Part shown: one piece after another, positions 12,084-23,461 of the stretch
Numbering within the stretch: position 1 is the stretch's first letter
Layout of the letters: each line of letters begins with the position of its first letter
Assembly: GCA_036346205.1 (NCBI GenBank)
Contig: JARFJB010000664.1
Coordinates: forward strand, 1,642,001-1,706,000
Source: Vesta saturnalis
Taxonomy: Eukaryota > Arthropoda > Insecta > Coleoptera > Lampyridae
Direction: 5' to 3'
DNA length: 64,000 nucleotides
Notes under the pieces: generated by a model
What the model saw: only the letters and a program-made list of their open reading frames with translations
What the model was told of the DNA's origin: nothing
Databases searched by the model: none
Position numbers and translations under genes: made by a program

Positions 12084-12974
12084 GTAAGAACCTTTTGATT
12101 GTGTGAATAAATAAAACATTTATGTGTTTCATTTTCTAAAACTTTAAATTTGAATATCGAAATTAAACGAAAAACAATACGTTTAATTCTGATAAAGATT
12201 TTGCTGTTATATGTTAGTTTTACGAATATTGTTTTACATTATAGGTTTGAGTTTATATGATACTGTAAACTGCATTTAGGATTGGACGTAATTAAATAGT
12301 ATCACTTTTGATTCATTTTTATTATTGGCCGTTACAAATATTAAAAGCTTAGTCACTGAAGAAGACGTTGAAGAAAGCAAGTTCAATTAATTTCAAAGTA
12401 CAGGTAATTAATAACCTCAGATTGAGGATAATTTTGATGAATGATAACAATAACCATTTATCACATTATTAAGCTACCTGGAGCGTCTCGATAAAGGGAA
12501 AAAGGGGTTTGTTGAGTTATTATTGACGTTCATTTACACGAACAGAAATGTGATAACAATAAAAGTAAAGTTTAGTTAATGAATATCATCTTTATAAATT
12601 AAAATCACTTAGTTAACGTTGAACTATTTCACATTTTCATAAACAATAATATAAAATTTTTACTCAATAATCTTGAAATTATAATAGATTGAAAAAGAAT
12701 CCAAATATTATTCTTTGTGGCCAGGTGTATGCAAGCAAGTTAATAATCGCAGGTAATACGCCCGTTACAAAATAATCCCCAATGTGAAGCGTATTACAAA
12801 ATAACCCCCAACAGTAGGACGAACAAAAAGAACTATTACAGGGGCCAAAAATTGGCACGTTACAATACACATTTTAAAGGTTTGAGTGTCTTGATTTGAC
12901 ACCAGAAGTGTTTCATTTTAGATTCAATTGATGTATTTCATATTAATTGCCTTTGGTCGCCTTCGTCCACTGTA
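12084..12974. other. AT-rich interval (possible intron start)
   Basis: No gene recognised. GTTACAAAATAATCCCC-type text is repeated once at about 12765 and 12790. If the exon at 11993-12083 is real this is the beginning of its intron. Confidence 0.4.
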
Positions 12975-13486
12975 CAGTGTGCATCAAGTATCCTTCTATG
13001 CATGGATATCTTTATTATTTGAAGATATTCAGGGTTTGTTAAATTAAACAAAATTAACCCTATGTAAGCGGCATTCGGGGTAAAAAACCAGTGGTTCTGA
13101 AAAAATTTGAAAAAAATTCAAAACCTTTCAAAACTAAGAAACGTAACATCGTTATTCCTCGGAATCTTGAAAAAAACCAAGTTTCACATGTAAACATGCA
13201 CATTTATCTACATTTTCATTTAATTTATGATTTTGGGGTACCTACACTATCTTTTCTTTTTCATATGGCCGCCATATTGAAATTTTACATGGTTAAATGG
13301 GAAAAAAATTAAGCAATCCAACGATATATCACACTTTACTTTAGAATAAACACATAAAAACATTTTTTATTTTTATCAATCCAACAGTTTCTTCATAGGT
13401 GGCTGCTATGTTATCAGGTGACATTCAACGTTTGTCATGTTTGACGTATTGTTTATTCCTCGTTTCGTTTAAATATCAGCAAGATT

Positions 13487-13822
13487 GTGGTAAGTTACGG
13501 CGCAGACGGAAGGTATGCCATGTTTTGTATTTACATTGCTTGTGTCCGGAATGCACTGAAGAGTGCGGAGAAATATCTAAACAATTATCCCGACAGAAGG
13601 CAACCCTATTTCTCTCAATTTCAAAAGATTGCACAGAATGTTTACGAGCATAAAAATGTTTCTAAAGCAAGTAAAACAAGAGGCATTAATGAGGTAGCTG
13701 AAGTTAATACTCTGGTAGCATTAGAAGTAAATAATCTAGCGTCTTCGCGAGAGCTATCTGTAATTGCTTGCAAGTATAACGACACTTCGCGTTTTCCACA
13801 AAAATAAATACAAACCGTATCA
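13487..13822 (+). pseudogene. DD41D-type transposase, N-terminal fragment
   Basis: The frame reads the first DNA-binding module RYAMFCIYIACVRNALKSAE…YLNNYPDRRQPYFSQFQKI and a second one that stops being in frame after NNLASSRELS. Shifting frame near 13800 restores NKYKPYH, the linker that precedes the catalytic domain in this family, so there is at least one indel. The coding sequence is then interrupted at about 13824. This is the amino-terminal third of the protein that continues at 15131. Confidence 0.8.
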
Positions 13823-13824
13823 CA

Positions 13825-15125
13825 AGAGATGTGGTCACACATTAAATTCAGTATCCTTTACCCAAAATTTATATTGTTTTTGTGAGAATTGAACTGATTA
13901 TCTCTTTATTTACTGTGAATGGGTTAGATTTATAAAGATATCATCTGCCAGTTAATTTTAATTCGCTTTCTATTTAATTTCAGTTTGAGTAAATGAACTT
14001 TAATTTTTACCTTTGCGAATTATTTTCTTATTTAAATACACCACCTAGCTCAAATGTTAAAAGAAATGGTCATTGTTATCCATTACCAAAATTCAATACT
14101 CAATTCGATTGTCTTATTATTTTGGATCTCTATTGAGTTTACTTCCTTCCGTATCTACATATTCCATATTTATATAAACTGTTAATATTAATAGTCATTG
14201 ATAATAAAAGTAAATCAAACGTTGTATTCATTTAATTACTAAAATTCGCAATGCAGAAATGTATTGTTTATAACATTCGACAATCAAACCTATAATTTAA
14301 AATAATATTTTTAATGCTAACATGCAACAATAAATTCTTTATCAGAATTGAAGAAAGCGTTTTCCGTTCAATTCTGATATTCAACTCCAAGTTCAGAGAA
14401 AATAAGACACACAAAAAGTTTATTTACAATAAAAGATCGTACCTATCTGTCCTTTCGTTGAAGGCTGCTGACGTGTTCTGATCTTTGGACTAGTCTCTGA
14501 GGCTTTGAATGGGCGAAGCGACGGGCTGCGCCTTATTTCCTTTGTTCTCGCGATATCTTGTTTACACATTAGTTGTGGATTAAGTCTATTGTAATTTTCT
14601 TTGTAGCACTTTTATGATTTTTGTAAATAATTGCTTGATATATTTATAATAGTCAATTATTACTTTAAGGCGGTTTTAATTTATTGCACAATCATTTTTA
14701 TTGTCACCAACTGGACACTATTTACACTGTGTTTACTTAGCCTCTTATTATTTTAATAAGAAAGGTGATTTCACTTCTTCCCTATTATACGCTAAATGTT
14801 ATCTTACTTTACTTCTAATTTGTAACATGACTATCACCTTGGAATTCGTGCCTCGGCGACGAATTACTCTGTTGGTGATTTTCAACCAACTCTAATCGCT
14901 TACTTAAGGCGACTGTTTTAAAAACGACACGTCATTATGAAAGCGTCTCTTCCCTTCTCCTCCAACTCATTTATGCACTTGCAATTGACGCGTCTACTTA
15001 AATACTTTCTAATTAAATATCCAAATAACGTAGTGAAGCAAACTCAGGATTTTCATCTTAATATTAAACCCATTCAAATACAAATAACCAATAACCATTT
15101 CTTTATCTCGAAAAATAATAATACT
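13825..15125. other. unclassified insertion inside the transposase
   Basis: About 1.3 kb separates the KPYH linker from the LPDPMRRFDF start of the catalytic domain, so the segment was inserted into the transposase gene. It is AT-rich except for a G+C-richer patch at 14430-14560. I found no long open frame, clear terminal inverted repeat or target duplication. It may be a solo LTR or MITE. Confidence 0.4.
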
Positions 15126-15130
15126 AATTA

Positions 15131-15361
15131 ATGCCGTTACCAGATCCTATGCGACGCTTTGATTTTTGTATGTGGTTTTTAAATGAATCAGAAAATGATG
15201 AAAGTTTACCTCGCACAAGCCTTTGGACAGACGAGTCTAAATTTACAAATTGCGATATTTTTAATAGACACGAGGTATTACGGCGTAAAGAAAATCCTCA
15301 TTTAATTCAACCAACTCGACCAGAAATTAAGTTTGGATTTAACACGTTGACGGATCTGCAT
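15131..15361 (+). pseudogene. DD41D-type transposase, middle fragment
   Basis: Encodes LPDPMRRFDFCMWFLNES and the first catalytic block WTDESKFTN (first Asp) followed by FNRHEVLRRKENPHLI. It then degenerates at the next insertion point near 15345. The words AACACGTTGACGGAT at 15340 and ATCCGTCAACGTGTT at 19276 are reverse complements on the two sides of the following insertion. Confidence 0.82.
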
Positions 15362-15707
15362 GTTTAATAAAAAAATTCTCGTTGGGTTGAATTGTTTTTT
15401 TTTTCTATTCTTTTGCAGTCTCGAATAACTTACTTTTTACATGTACTAAAGTCAATTTACGATCATAATTTTGGTTTTTGTGAAAACCAAACATTCCTAT
15501 GTGGACATATTTGCCGGACGTAGTCTGGCGGTCCGCGCAGCGGTCCGCGTTATTCTTGTCAAGACCTAAAACCCATGCATCGGGTTGCGTATTCTATGTA
15601 TAACTGCACTTAGTCTACGCCAATTTGTTTCCAAGTGTTCAAGTGGGTGTATAATATGAATAACCGAACGCGTAAAATACTAAATTTAGCTAAATTAGTA
15701 CTGGTAG

Positions 15708-15851
<144 letters not shown>

Positions 15852-16394
15852 GACAATTTCGCGCTGTATTCTATAAGAAAGACGTTGAAATAAACCAACA
15901 GCTAAAGTTTTTAGGTTAAAACTTTCTAAAAAAAAGGTTATTATATGACGTTACATACCAATTTGTTACAATGCTGCCATATCCACCGTGTCCTATCTTT
16001 GTTTATTATTTGATTTGAAATTGACACCAAGTTTGTATAAGAAAATGTAGCAACACCGTGATGTTTTGCCAACTTCAAAAAAATAAAGTTACAACATTTT
16101 AAATCGCACATCATTTACAACTTTCGCAAACTATCATATTTGACGTTTAAATTTTAAATTTTCACGGTGCTACCTTACTACCTAGTTTAAAAGAAATGTT
16201 TGGTTCCTCAATTACTCTACAGTCAATACGTATTCTGTCATTCTAACCCGCCGTAATCAATATGTTCCGTAAATAATTCGGTATATGCTACATTGAAACA
16301 TTTTAAGAAAAAAATATTATGGCAAATACATTACCTTTCACTTGTCCTAGATTGTGAGCTTTCCTAGTCGGAACCGAAGCCTTATTCAGCAAGT

Positions 16395-18850
16395 CATGGT
16401 AGTGATTTTGAATTTACAGCAAGTAATTCCGCTACTTCTTCAGAAGAAGACTGCATAGTACAACTGCAAAAACGAGGCAAAAAGGGTAGTTCCACATTTG
16501 CAAAATCAGCTAAGTTAGATACAAGACGACAAAACCATCTCTCAACTACTAAAGAGGTCACAAGTCAACAAACAACATATGAAATAGCAAGCAATGAAGT
16601 TATAGAGGAACCATCAACATCGTCTGTCGTGGAAAGTACAACTGAACCTGCTGCAACGTCTCACGGGAATTTGTGGAATACTCCCATAGGAAACAATTTA
16701 CAGTTTACATTTGACCAAGAAGCAGGAATCAAGCCAGAAATCGCTGCGGCCTTAATCGATTGCGAACCCATTGATTTCTTCTTATTATTCATAAATAACG
16801 ATGTAATTAATTTTATGGTAGATTAGACGAACCTTTACGCTACACAGCTTATAACTACAACAGACCACATTGGACCAAGCTCAAGACTGCACACTTGGGA
16901 ACCAACTAATGCAAATGAGATGAAAAATTTTTTAGGAATTATTGGTTACATGAGGCTTGTGAAACTGCCAAGTTTACGACATTATTGGTGAAAATCAAAA
17001 AGGTTATTTATCAGAATACTTCCTGGAATTATAACCGGTGCACGATTCTGTCTGTTGCTAAGATTCTGGCACTTCAGTAATAATAATGAATGCCCTGAGG
17101 GCAACAGTATCTATATAGTCTCGCCATTGCTAGATTTACTCCTCAAAACATATCAAGAGGTTTATACCCGTGAAAAAGTAATTTGTGTATACCGTTTCGT
17201 GGCAGACTGATACTAAAGTAGTATATTCCACAAAAAAGACATAAATATGGCATCAAGCTCTTCAAGCTTTATTGTAATCGGGGTTACACGTGGGACATAA
17301 GAACTTATGCTGGCAAGGGGAGAGACGAGGATTGCACCGTAAATTGTAAATTGTAACTGCTCTTTCTGAATGATTGGCTAGGATGTGGCAGAATGTTCAT
17401 AACGGATAACTACTATACCAGTTTAGAATTAGCTAACATTCTACTGGATAATCAAACACATCTTCTTGGAACATTAAGATCTAACAGACGGGGTAATCCG
17501 AAAGCAGTAACTATAAAAAAGTTAAAATTAGGCGAAGTATATGGTTAAGAGAACGAACGAAGTATATACGTTTAGAAATGGCGAGATAAGCGTGATGTGT
17601 TAGTTCTCGCTACAAACCATACGGATAAAACTGTCGCTGTAAAAAGAAGAACTTGTAACAAACTCTTTACGTTTGTTAATAACATTTACGTTTATTTTGG
17701 CAACTTAACATTAATTGCGTGCAGCGTGTGTTGCATATCATAGTTGCATAAAAAAAACATGCATTTAATTATTTTAATTAGAACTTGTACGCACATTCAA
17801 TCTTAGATGTTCTTGCGCAATAGACTACCTTAGCGTCGTGTTTTGGTTGAGTTAAGATGGTGGATGTAGTATCCATTGTGGCTTTGATAAATTTTTTAAA
17901 AAGTGCTATATAATTTGTATGGTAAGTTATTTTAAACTATTATACAAACGTTTGAGACGTTTGCTTTTTCAGGCACTTTCTTTTTTTTATTTACTTCTAC
18001 TTTACTTTATTAAACCGCATAATTACTGAACCAATTGAATTTTACGGTTAGTTGCGTTCAACTAATAATGACACAATAACCTTTGTTATTATGAATTTTA
18101 ATATCCATTAAACTAGCAAAGAAATTTATGCATTTGGGAATTTTAATACATCCGAATCCAATTTTATTCCAACTTCTATGTAAAATTTATGCAGCGGAAT
18201 TTTTCAAGCGCTGATTCAGCAAGCCGCCATTTCGGAGCCTACAGAAGTACTGTATAATCAAAATAAGGTATTTTATTTATATTAATAATTCTGTAAATTA
18301 GTTTTACTTAAGTTAAACAATCGTTACTAACACTAGCTTCAAGATGTTCTCATTTATAATCAAAATTTAGTGAAATCCAAAAACCTCGTGCAGTAACAGA
18401 TTGCTCGATCGATCTCAGTGACCAAATGGCCAGTTACAATACTTCTCTCCGAAAGACCATAAAGTGGTGTAGGAAGTTTGCACTAGAATTACTGTGGGGT
18501 ACATCACTCGTTAATGCACACTTTCTATACAAACAAATCAAGACAGCGCTATTCACGTTCGCGACTTTAGAGAAGAAATAATCGAGTCTCTCCTTTTCTT
18601 TGACTACAAGAATCCTGAAGAGGACAACAATCCTGGTCCTCCAAATAAGAGGAAACGGACCAATACACATACCTTTATGAAAAAAGAAGGAGAAGCCCAC
18701 AAGGTCCGCAAATATTGTATAGGGTATTACAATAAGAAGCAGAAAGGACTGATTACGAAGAACTAAGTTCGCAAGGTAACTACGTATTGCGAAGACTGAG
18801 ATGGGGGAACCCCATTATTGTTTGCAATGTTATTCAAGGGACCACCGGTC
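16395..18850 (+). pseudogene. piggyBac (PGBD) transposase pseudogene
   Basis: An acidic Ser/Glu-rich N-terminus (…SYSASHGSDFEFTAS, SATSSEED) leads into NLQFTFDQEAGI…AAALIDCEPIDFFLL, then, past a stop, LHTWEPTNANEMKNFLGII and GYMRLVKLPSLRHYW. Next comes the block DLLLKTYQEVYT and ITDNYYTSLELANILL…TLRSNRRGNPK, typical of the DDE_Tnp_1_7 core. About 0.7 kb of unrelated DNA (about 17660-18395) interrupts it before SDQMASYNTSLRKTIKWCRK and FALELLWGTSLVNAHFLY, the C-terminal membrane-like block of the family, and a decayed Cys-rich tail (VTTYCED). Many stops; inactive. It lies inside the larger mariner-type element. Confidence 0.85.
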
Positions 18851-19169
18851 GCAACTGTTAGGTACATCAATTGTATACCAATAATGTATGTTTATTTTCT
18901 GTAGTTCCTTCACTTGCGTGTTATGCGTTGTTTTACATTATTCTTTATGAATATAGTTTCTTTTTATGGTTCTTACATTGTTTGTAGTTCTCTTATTATA
19001 CGTTATACGAATAAAAAGTTGTTTTATTTATTAAAATATAACCATCTTAATTGTTAACTGGGCAACTTTCCCAATTAATGGTTATAATGACCTAGGAATT
19101 ACGTCAATAGTAAATGTCGATGTTGCATGAGGACTTACAGTGTCGTAGCGGTCCGTTACATGATGAAAT

Positions 19170-19172
<3 letters not shown>

Positions 19173-19221
<49 letters not shown>
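19173..19221. repeat. (TA)n microsatellite
   Basis: Pure TA tract at the right border of the insertion inside the 12975-19803 element. It mirrors the tract at 15711. Confidence 0.95.
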
Positions 19222-19224
<3 letters not shown>

Positions 19225-19255
19225 GGTTCCAGAGCCAAGGCAAACATTTTTAGTA

Positions 19256-19545
19256 AGTAGTAATCCGGACCGCCAAATCCGTCAACGTGTTACTGTATGG
19301 TGCGATTTTGAAGACCAACTGGTTGGGCCAATTATTTATAACGCAAACTTAAACGGTCAGAAATACTCGCATATTCTCCAAAACTGAATGCAGGATGCAA
19401 TAGAGTAGTTACCATTGTCGCAATTGCGAAAAATCATATGGTTTCAGCTAGATGGTGCTCCTGTCCACAACAGCCGAATAGCCGAAAAATATGTTTTTAT
19501 GTGTGATATATCGTTGGATTTCTTTTTTTCCCCATTTAACCATGT
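19256..19545 (+). pseudogene. DD41D-type transposase, catalytic fragment
   Basis: Reads RQIRQRVTVWCDFEDQLVGP and IIYNANLNGQKY, then the second-Asp block WFQLDGAPVHNSRIAEKY. It contains two internal stops and then runs straight into the right inverted repeat, so the third catalytic Asp and the C-terminus have been deleted. It completes the two upstream fragments of the same gene. Confidence 0.8.
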
Positions 19546-19805
19546 ACCCCAAATTCTAGTGGCCGAAAAAAATCATAAATTAAACGAGAATGTGCATGTT
19601 TACATGTGAAACTTAGTTTTTTTCAAAGTTATAACGTTTCTTAGTTTTGAAAGGTTTTTAGTTTTTTTCAAATATTTTGAGAACCACTGACTTTTTCCCT
19701 GAATGTCGCTTGTAAAGAAGCAACTTCTGTTTAATTTAACCAACCATATATTTCTTCAAATAACAAAGATACCCATGCATAGAAGGATACTTGGTGCACC
19801 CTGTA

Positions 19806-21588
19806 TATGACTTCTATCTAAATAATTCGTTTGATTAATAACCGGAAATCTATTAGGATAGTAGAAACATTATTAGAACCTCGAACCCTTGCTTTAAAAA
19901 GTATAACGCGGTATTAGCGCTAATTAGAAAAAGTCAGTTAGTTAAGTAGAATTCTAGAGATAAGGTTCTACTATTTTTTTCTCATTACCAACATTCTCTA
20001 CAATCACTCTGGTGTTAAAAAAGGATTAAAACTTATAAACGCTTTTTTAATTAATATTTGTTTAATTTAATCATAACTTCCATCAAAATTTAATATTTAA
20101 ACACATTATAGAAATTGTTTTGACATTGTAAGCTTGATATTAATAAACTTTTGTATTATTATAGGGGTATAAAAGAATATACGCGTGTAAGACTAAACTA
20201 AGCGCTTAAATTTTGAAAGATGCCTTCAGATTAACACGAGTCTGATGTGTAATTTGTTTCATTTTAGAAAACGTCAACGCTTTGTAATGCTAATAAACTA
20301 AAACGTTAAGTGTTCGTTTTCAATTTTAATTAAATCTGGAATTCAATTACGCACACGAAATTCCTTAAAATCTCTGTGTCATTTTAAATTTTAAATTAAC
20401 CTTGTTTTCTGTAAAAGAATGTATAATGTAGAGGGCGCGCGTATGCTTATACTTCTTTAAAATGCAATTGTATCTATCACGTAACAAACTTGAAGCAAAT
20501 TTATGGTTTGTACTCAATTTAAAAAGACATAAATTTTAGTGAAACCTTCATCTTCGTTACGTTTAAAGTTGTGAGATGGAAGAGATTGCGCGTTACAAAA
20601 ACAATGTTCTCGTATGCACAGACAGAGATAAATGTTGAGAATACAATGTTAAAATTCAATAATGGATGTTGTTTTAGTGCAACTGTAGTCAAAATTTTTT
20701 TGCGAGAAATAGTCTGTAATGAGATACGCTCAAGGCCATCAATAAACATAAAACTCATCAATGCCAAAGACGGAAACGGCAATAAAAAAACCCTTTCAGG
20801 CGCGTTCCTCAATTCGTAAGCATTTTATCGAAAACAAACAGAGTAAGAGACATATGAATGTTCATCTTTTTAATCTTTTCCAATTGCATGATTTCATTCC
20901 ACACCATCTGAGCCTCCACATTGATATCTGTTATTTTCCTACAATTTCGTTTGTTCCATTGCCGATGTTCCAGAGGCTTTGTCAATATCACTCACCTGGG
21001 ACTATATCGGGTAAGGGAAAACGAATTCGTTTTATGCTATCCATTAATTTAAAGCGAGTGAGATCGTTTCTTTTGATAAGTGTGGTGATAATGTTTTTTT
21101 TTGTTTATATCGTTATATTCTGAGAGGTGTTTAAATATTAAAAGGAAAAAAAGAAACTTTAATGGATTGCTTGCAATTAGTAACAGGAAAAAACAACTCC
21201 CAAATCAATTAAATTAAAACTCTTTTATTCCCAATTGAATTTTTTTTGCAGTTTTTACCGGAATTTTTACGAACGCAAATGTTCCCTGTTTTGCCGAATT
21301 GAATTTTTCAATAACGTAACTTGATATTACTTTTTTTTGTATTTTTGCAAATAAAATAAGCGAAATATTTATAATACTCTAAATAAGAAATAAGTAATTA
21401 GAAACATGCTTGTTGTGACCTCTGGTGAACACAGCAACCAGAAAAATACGAATCTGCCCGAATGCCCACAGGCGTACATGCGTTAGAAAAATAGTTTGGA
21501 AATGAAGTGAAAACCCCTTAGAGCAACAAATTACAGAATCCATCCTATTTACAATCTTACTCTTTTCTTATATCCCTAATAGCGTATA
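19806..21588. other. AT-rich interval without recognised genes
   Basis: Open frames of 60-120 codons near 20519-21123 overlap one another on both strands and match no family I recognise. I treat them as chance. A TACAGGGT word at 21588 is the first of several mariner-type terminus words that follow, including 21716 (TACAGGGTGGCCC) and 21765 (GACCACCGTA). Confidence 0.4.
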
Positions 21589-21888
21589 TACAGGGTCCTG
21601 CATCTTAGCTAGCTCCCGTCTTCTACTACATCTAAATGATTTATATTACAAAAAATATTAAAATGCAGCAATACAATGCTTGCTAGACAGCACGTTTTAA
21701 AAATATTTTCACAAATACAGGGTGGCCCATAAGTCTATGATAACACAAACTTATACATTTTTTAATGGACCACCGTATATATTATTGCATTTTTGAATTC
21801 TGCTCGCTTCGTACATTACCTCAAGAAAATGTAAGTATCTTATACCGAGTGCTTTCAACGATATGACAATTTCTTTGTTAGAATGGAG

Positions 21889-22927
21889 ATGTGTTGATCA
21901 CTCTGTATCTTTCCAGAACAAACGAAATTATTATTTGTAATAGGATATTTTATGTATATAGTCTATTTTATTTTCATACACGAAATATCGGCAGTCGTAT
22001 ACAGTATGTTCAAAACGAGAATCGTAGATTTTCTCGAAATTTTCCAATGGAACACCCTATATTTTTTATCGGCATGAGAGCATATGTGGTACTCCATCAA
22101 TGTTATTAAGCATTCCCTATACCCATACCCTCTCATTTTTTAGTTAAATTCGTCTTTATCTAAAACTACCCGTTATTAATCAAAATTAGGCGTAAAAGAT
22201 GGTTCTAGGTAAATTGACCGAAATCAATTGACCGAAAATCAGTTGATCGAAAAGACAATTGGCCGAAGTCGCAATTTACCGAAAACAGTTTGACCGAAAC
22301 ATTAATTGTATTTGTATTGTCATTTTTTGTTTATTGCATCTTCCCTTCACACTTTATCCAGGTTTAGGACTGGCGGTATATTCATTACTGGCGTGTTTAA
22401 AAGATTTTATTGTTTTTTTTGTTGTTTTTTTTGTATTTGACGTAAAAACCCTCATAAAACCCATCACCATTTATTTGTCTGGGACGTATTTACTACGTAT
22501 TTAAAAGATTTTCTTGTTTTTTTTTAATGTTTAGTTAATTATGCAAGATAGTTTTAATATTCTTTTTAATGATGTTTTGTATTTGATACAAGTATAAAAC
22601 CCTAATAAAACCCATCACCACACCAGTTGTCTTCCACGTATTTACATTATATACAATATCAAAAACTTAAATTATGGGCAATCCCGCGTAGATAATCGTT
22701 AGCGTTTCCTGCAATGTCAAATTGTTCAAAAAGACGTTTTGCATAACTATTCGCTAAATTGACTTTCAATACAACAAAAAAGAACAAGAAAATCTTGTTT
22801 CGGTAAATTACGACTTCCGTCAATTGTCGTTTCGATCAACTGATTTTCGGTTAATTGTGTTCGGTCAATTGATTTCGGTCAATTTACCGGATACCGTAAA
22901 AGATATATCTTTTAAAGGGAACACCTG
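21889..22927. repeat. second copy of a transposon arm (inverted relative to 27836-28175)
   Basis: Apart from a nested insertion at 22201-22904, this segment is the reverse complement of 27836-28175. Shared words include GTGTTGATCACTCTGTATC, ACGAAATATCGGCAGTCGTA, GAGAATCGTAGATTTTCTCG and AAAGGGAACACCTGTATA. It is part of the arm of the same mariner-type family as the element at 26460-28871, left by another copy. Confidence 0.8.
22201..22895. mobile_element. non-autonomous MULE-like foldback element (695 bp)
   Basis: The ends are GGTTCTAGGTAAATTGACCG and the reverse complement of GGTATCCGGTAAATTGACCG, with about 100 bp of inverted repeat on each side. GTAAAAGAT is duplicated immediately outside (22192-22200 and 22896-22904). 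The related uninterrupted sequence at 27855-27875 shows a single copy of that target, so the boundaries are well supported. A 9-bp duplication and long inverted repeats fit Mutator-like elements. Each arm consists of degenerate tandem CAATTGACCGAAAA-type words. The centre holds an imperfect direct duplication (…TAAAACCC.CATAAAACCCATCACCA, about 22430 and 22600). No transposase is encoded. Confidence 0.82.
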
Positions 22928-22929
22928 TA

Positions 22930-23460
22930 TATTTTATTCCTATTGGGTGCGGAATAAAGTACGCAACATCTTTTATATTTGTAATTATATTGATATATTT
23001 CAAAGTTTCAAAAGATGTTCATCAAAAGCTGTTATTACGCATAGATTTCTAATATTAATACTTGCATTTACAACAGATTTTAATATTTAAATGATATTTT
23101 TTATAATCGGACTAGCATCTTTTTTGTTAGTACGCTCTTTGACTGCGTTAAAATACGTTAGACATGAAGCGTAAACTAAGGTGAGTAAAAAAACTACCAT
23201 TATCATATTTTCTTGGAAAAAATAAGATAAGATACCGAATATCCATGGCAAAAAAAATGTGTGGCAACTGTCAGATAAATAAACATTAACGTTTCAATTT
23301 ACGTATCAACTATGTGCGCGTGCGCGTTAAGGTTTTGTACATTGTTAGTCATGTGTTGCTAACTATTTTTTAAGCGCTAATTATTTATTTAAGTGGTTTT
23401 TGCTGATGGAAGTGCTTCTTGTGATGGAGTACCAGAAAGATGAGCTCGTAGGTATGATTT
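22930..23460. other. AT-rich interval
   Basis: No gene or repeat recognised between the transposon arm and the 3' end of the RTE-type LINE. Confidence 0.4.
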
Positions 23461-23461
23461 T

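Noticed and set aside
20519..21123. Overlapping 82-120-codon frames on both strands
   Set aside because: No recognisable motif and mutually overlapping; AT-rich composition makes chance frames likely.
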